DNA from: Psychrobacillus sp. NEAU-3TGS | Lineage (GTDB): Bacteria > Bacillota > Bacilli > Bacillales_A > Planococcaceae | Assembly (NCBI RefSeq): GCF_029955155.1 | Contig: NZ_JAPNOZ010000008.1 | Coordinates: 62,001-126,000 of the forward strand | Direction of reading: 5' to 3' | DNA length: 64,000 bases | Shown: positions 63,316 to 64,000 of the stretch, piece by piece | Layout: each line of letters starts with the position of its first letter | Numbering within the stretch: the stretch's first letter is position 1 | The notes under the pieces: generated by a model | The model's input: the letters and a program-made list of their open reading frames with translations, nothing else | Databases searched by the model: none | Told to the model about the DNA's origin: nothing | Translations under genes and position numbers: made by a program

Positions 63316-64000
63316 GTGACAAACGAACAACCGGATTTTGAAACAAATATAGAAGACGAGGACACGTTAACCAATAGACAAGGACATCCTATAACGAACA
63401 ATCAAAACATGAGAACAGTTGGAAACCGTGGTCCTGCCACACTTGAAAACTATGATTTTATCGAGAAAATAAGTCATTTTGACAGGGAACGAGTTCCGGA
63501 GCGGGTTGTACATGCACGTGGTGCTGGGGCACATGGTTACTTTGAAGCATATGGAGCAGCTGGCGATGAAGAAATCTCGAAATATACTCGTGCAAAATTG
63601 TTTCAAGAAAAAGGGAAGCGCACTCCTGTATTTGTTCGTTTTTCTTCTGTTATTCATGGAGGACATTCTCCGGAAACATTGCGGGATCCAAGGGGATTTG
63701 CGGTAAAGTTTTATACGGAGGATGGAAACTGGGATTTGGTTGGAAATAACTTAAAGATTTTCTTTATTCGAGATGCGATAAAATTTCCGGATATGATCCA
63801 TGCTTTTAAACCAGATCCAATTACGAATATCCAAGATTCGGAGCGTTTTTTTGACTTTTGTGCGAGTTCACCAGAAACATTTCATATGGTTACATTCATT
63901 TATTCACCTTGGGGAATTCCTGCGAATTACCGAATGATGCAAGGCTCCGGTGTAAACACGTATAAATGGGTGAATAAAGAAGGCGAAGCGGTACTTGTGA
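63316..64000 (+). CDS. Catalase, C-terminus beyond the window
   Basis: GTG 63316 behind AGGAGG (63303-63308) opens a frame that runs to the window end (228 codons). The haem catalase signatures are clear: [14 protein letters not shown] with the catalytic His, [33 protein letters not shown] with the catalytic Asn, and [15 protein letters not shown]. The family breaks down H2O2. The longer conserved blocks look most like KatE/KatX-type clade members of Bacillus, but the class cannot be fixed without the C-terminus. Confidence 0.93.
   Translation, partial: MTNEQPDFETNIEDEDTLTNRQGHPITNNQNMRTVGNRGPATLENYDFIEKISHFDRERVPERVVHARGAGAHGYFEAYGAAGDEEISKYTRAKLFQEKGKRTPVFVRFSSVIHGGHSPETLRDPRGFAVKFYTEDGNWDLVGNNLKIFFIRDAIKFPDMIHAFKPDPITNIQDSERFFDFCASSPETFHMVTFIYSPWGIPANYRMMQGSGVNTYKWVNKEGEAVLV

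Noticed and set aside
1-64000. CRISPR arrays, insertion sequences, replication origin
   Set aside because: No regularly spaced repeats, transposase frames or DnaA-box clusters were noticed on either strand.

Overview
The window is AT-rich DNA of a Gram-positive Bacillales bacterium. Strong GGAGG ribosome sites, many TTG and GTG starts, sigma-A promoters, U-tract terminators, a SAM-I (S-box) leader, Bacillus-type lipoproteins, SLH-domain surface proteins and an MsmX-type shared sugar ATPase all fit. The gene types look most like the Psychrobacillus / Lysinibacillus / Paenisporosarcina group, but this is inferred from gene content and not from a marker gene.

Layout. 1-6.2 kb: the end of a PLP-dependent decarboxylase, a MoxR ATPase / VWA pair (RavA-ViaA type), and two tandem UvsE endonuclease genes, the second frameshifted. 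6.4-8.5 kb: a TetR repressor and drug-efflux MFS pair. 8.5-14.2 kb: a sigma-54 island with a frameshifted iron alcohol dehydrogenase and an MmsA aldehyde dehydrogenase behind a -24/-12 promoter, their PAS/AAA+ activator, and a second, intact iron alcohol dehydrogenase. 14.4-18.3 kb: two paralogous lipoproteins, a large lipase-like protein and a small helical protein. 18.4-24.5 kb: accessory DNA with a pentapeptide-repeat protein, a decayed WapI-type immunity gene, a LysR/MFS pair, an array of small genes separated by related hairpin repeats, and tRNA-Val. 24.6-31.5 kb: EcsC; a MutS2-like ATPase lacking the Smr domain, behind a roughly 520-nt structured leader with small peptides and an attenuator; two DUF1292 paralogues; and a YcdB/SLH surface protein broken twice at the same A7-TAG sequence. 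31.9-32.9 kb: a short-chain dehydrogenase and a 47-aa protein. 33.2-47.8 kb: an amino-sugar gene cluster. 48-52.3 kb: a tryptophan-to-anthranilate (kynurenine) operon. 52.5-59.5 kb: HemY and the S-box-controlled methionine pair YitJ-MetH. 59.7-64 kb: DUF817, two TatA genes, a papain-like protein, an Xaa-Pro peptidase and the start of a catalase.

How the genes work together. The amino-sugar cluster encodes a complete inferred route: ABC import (LplABC-like, with an MsmX-type ATPase), ROK kinase, NagA/AgaA deacetylase, AgaS-type SIS deaminase/isomerase, tagatose-6-phosphate kinase and class II aldolase. This is the logic of N-acetylgalactosamine catabolism without a PTS. It has LacI, GntR and possibly PucR/CdaR-type control and one unexplained Gfo/Idh/MocA protein. 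The kyn operon takes tryptophan to anthranilate and includes its own SNF-type transporter. YitJ and MetH make and use 5-methyl-tetrahydrofolate for methionine.

Most notable. (1) The MutS2-like gene has the architecture of antibiotic-responsive ribosome-rescue or resistance genes: a strong promoter, a 7-codon leader peptide pairing with downstream RNA, and an intrinsic attenuator. MutS2 is known to act on stalled ribosomes. (2) The lipoprotein / lipase-like / helical-protein locus may be an undescribed secreted-effector module. (3) Six gene breaks are all explained by one missing base in a homopolymer. That suggests either indel errors in the assembly or slippage-prone sites, and it must be settled before any of them is called a pseudogene.
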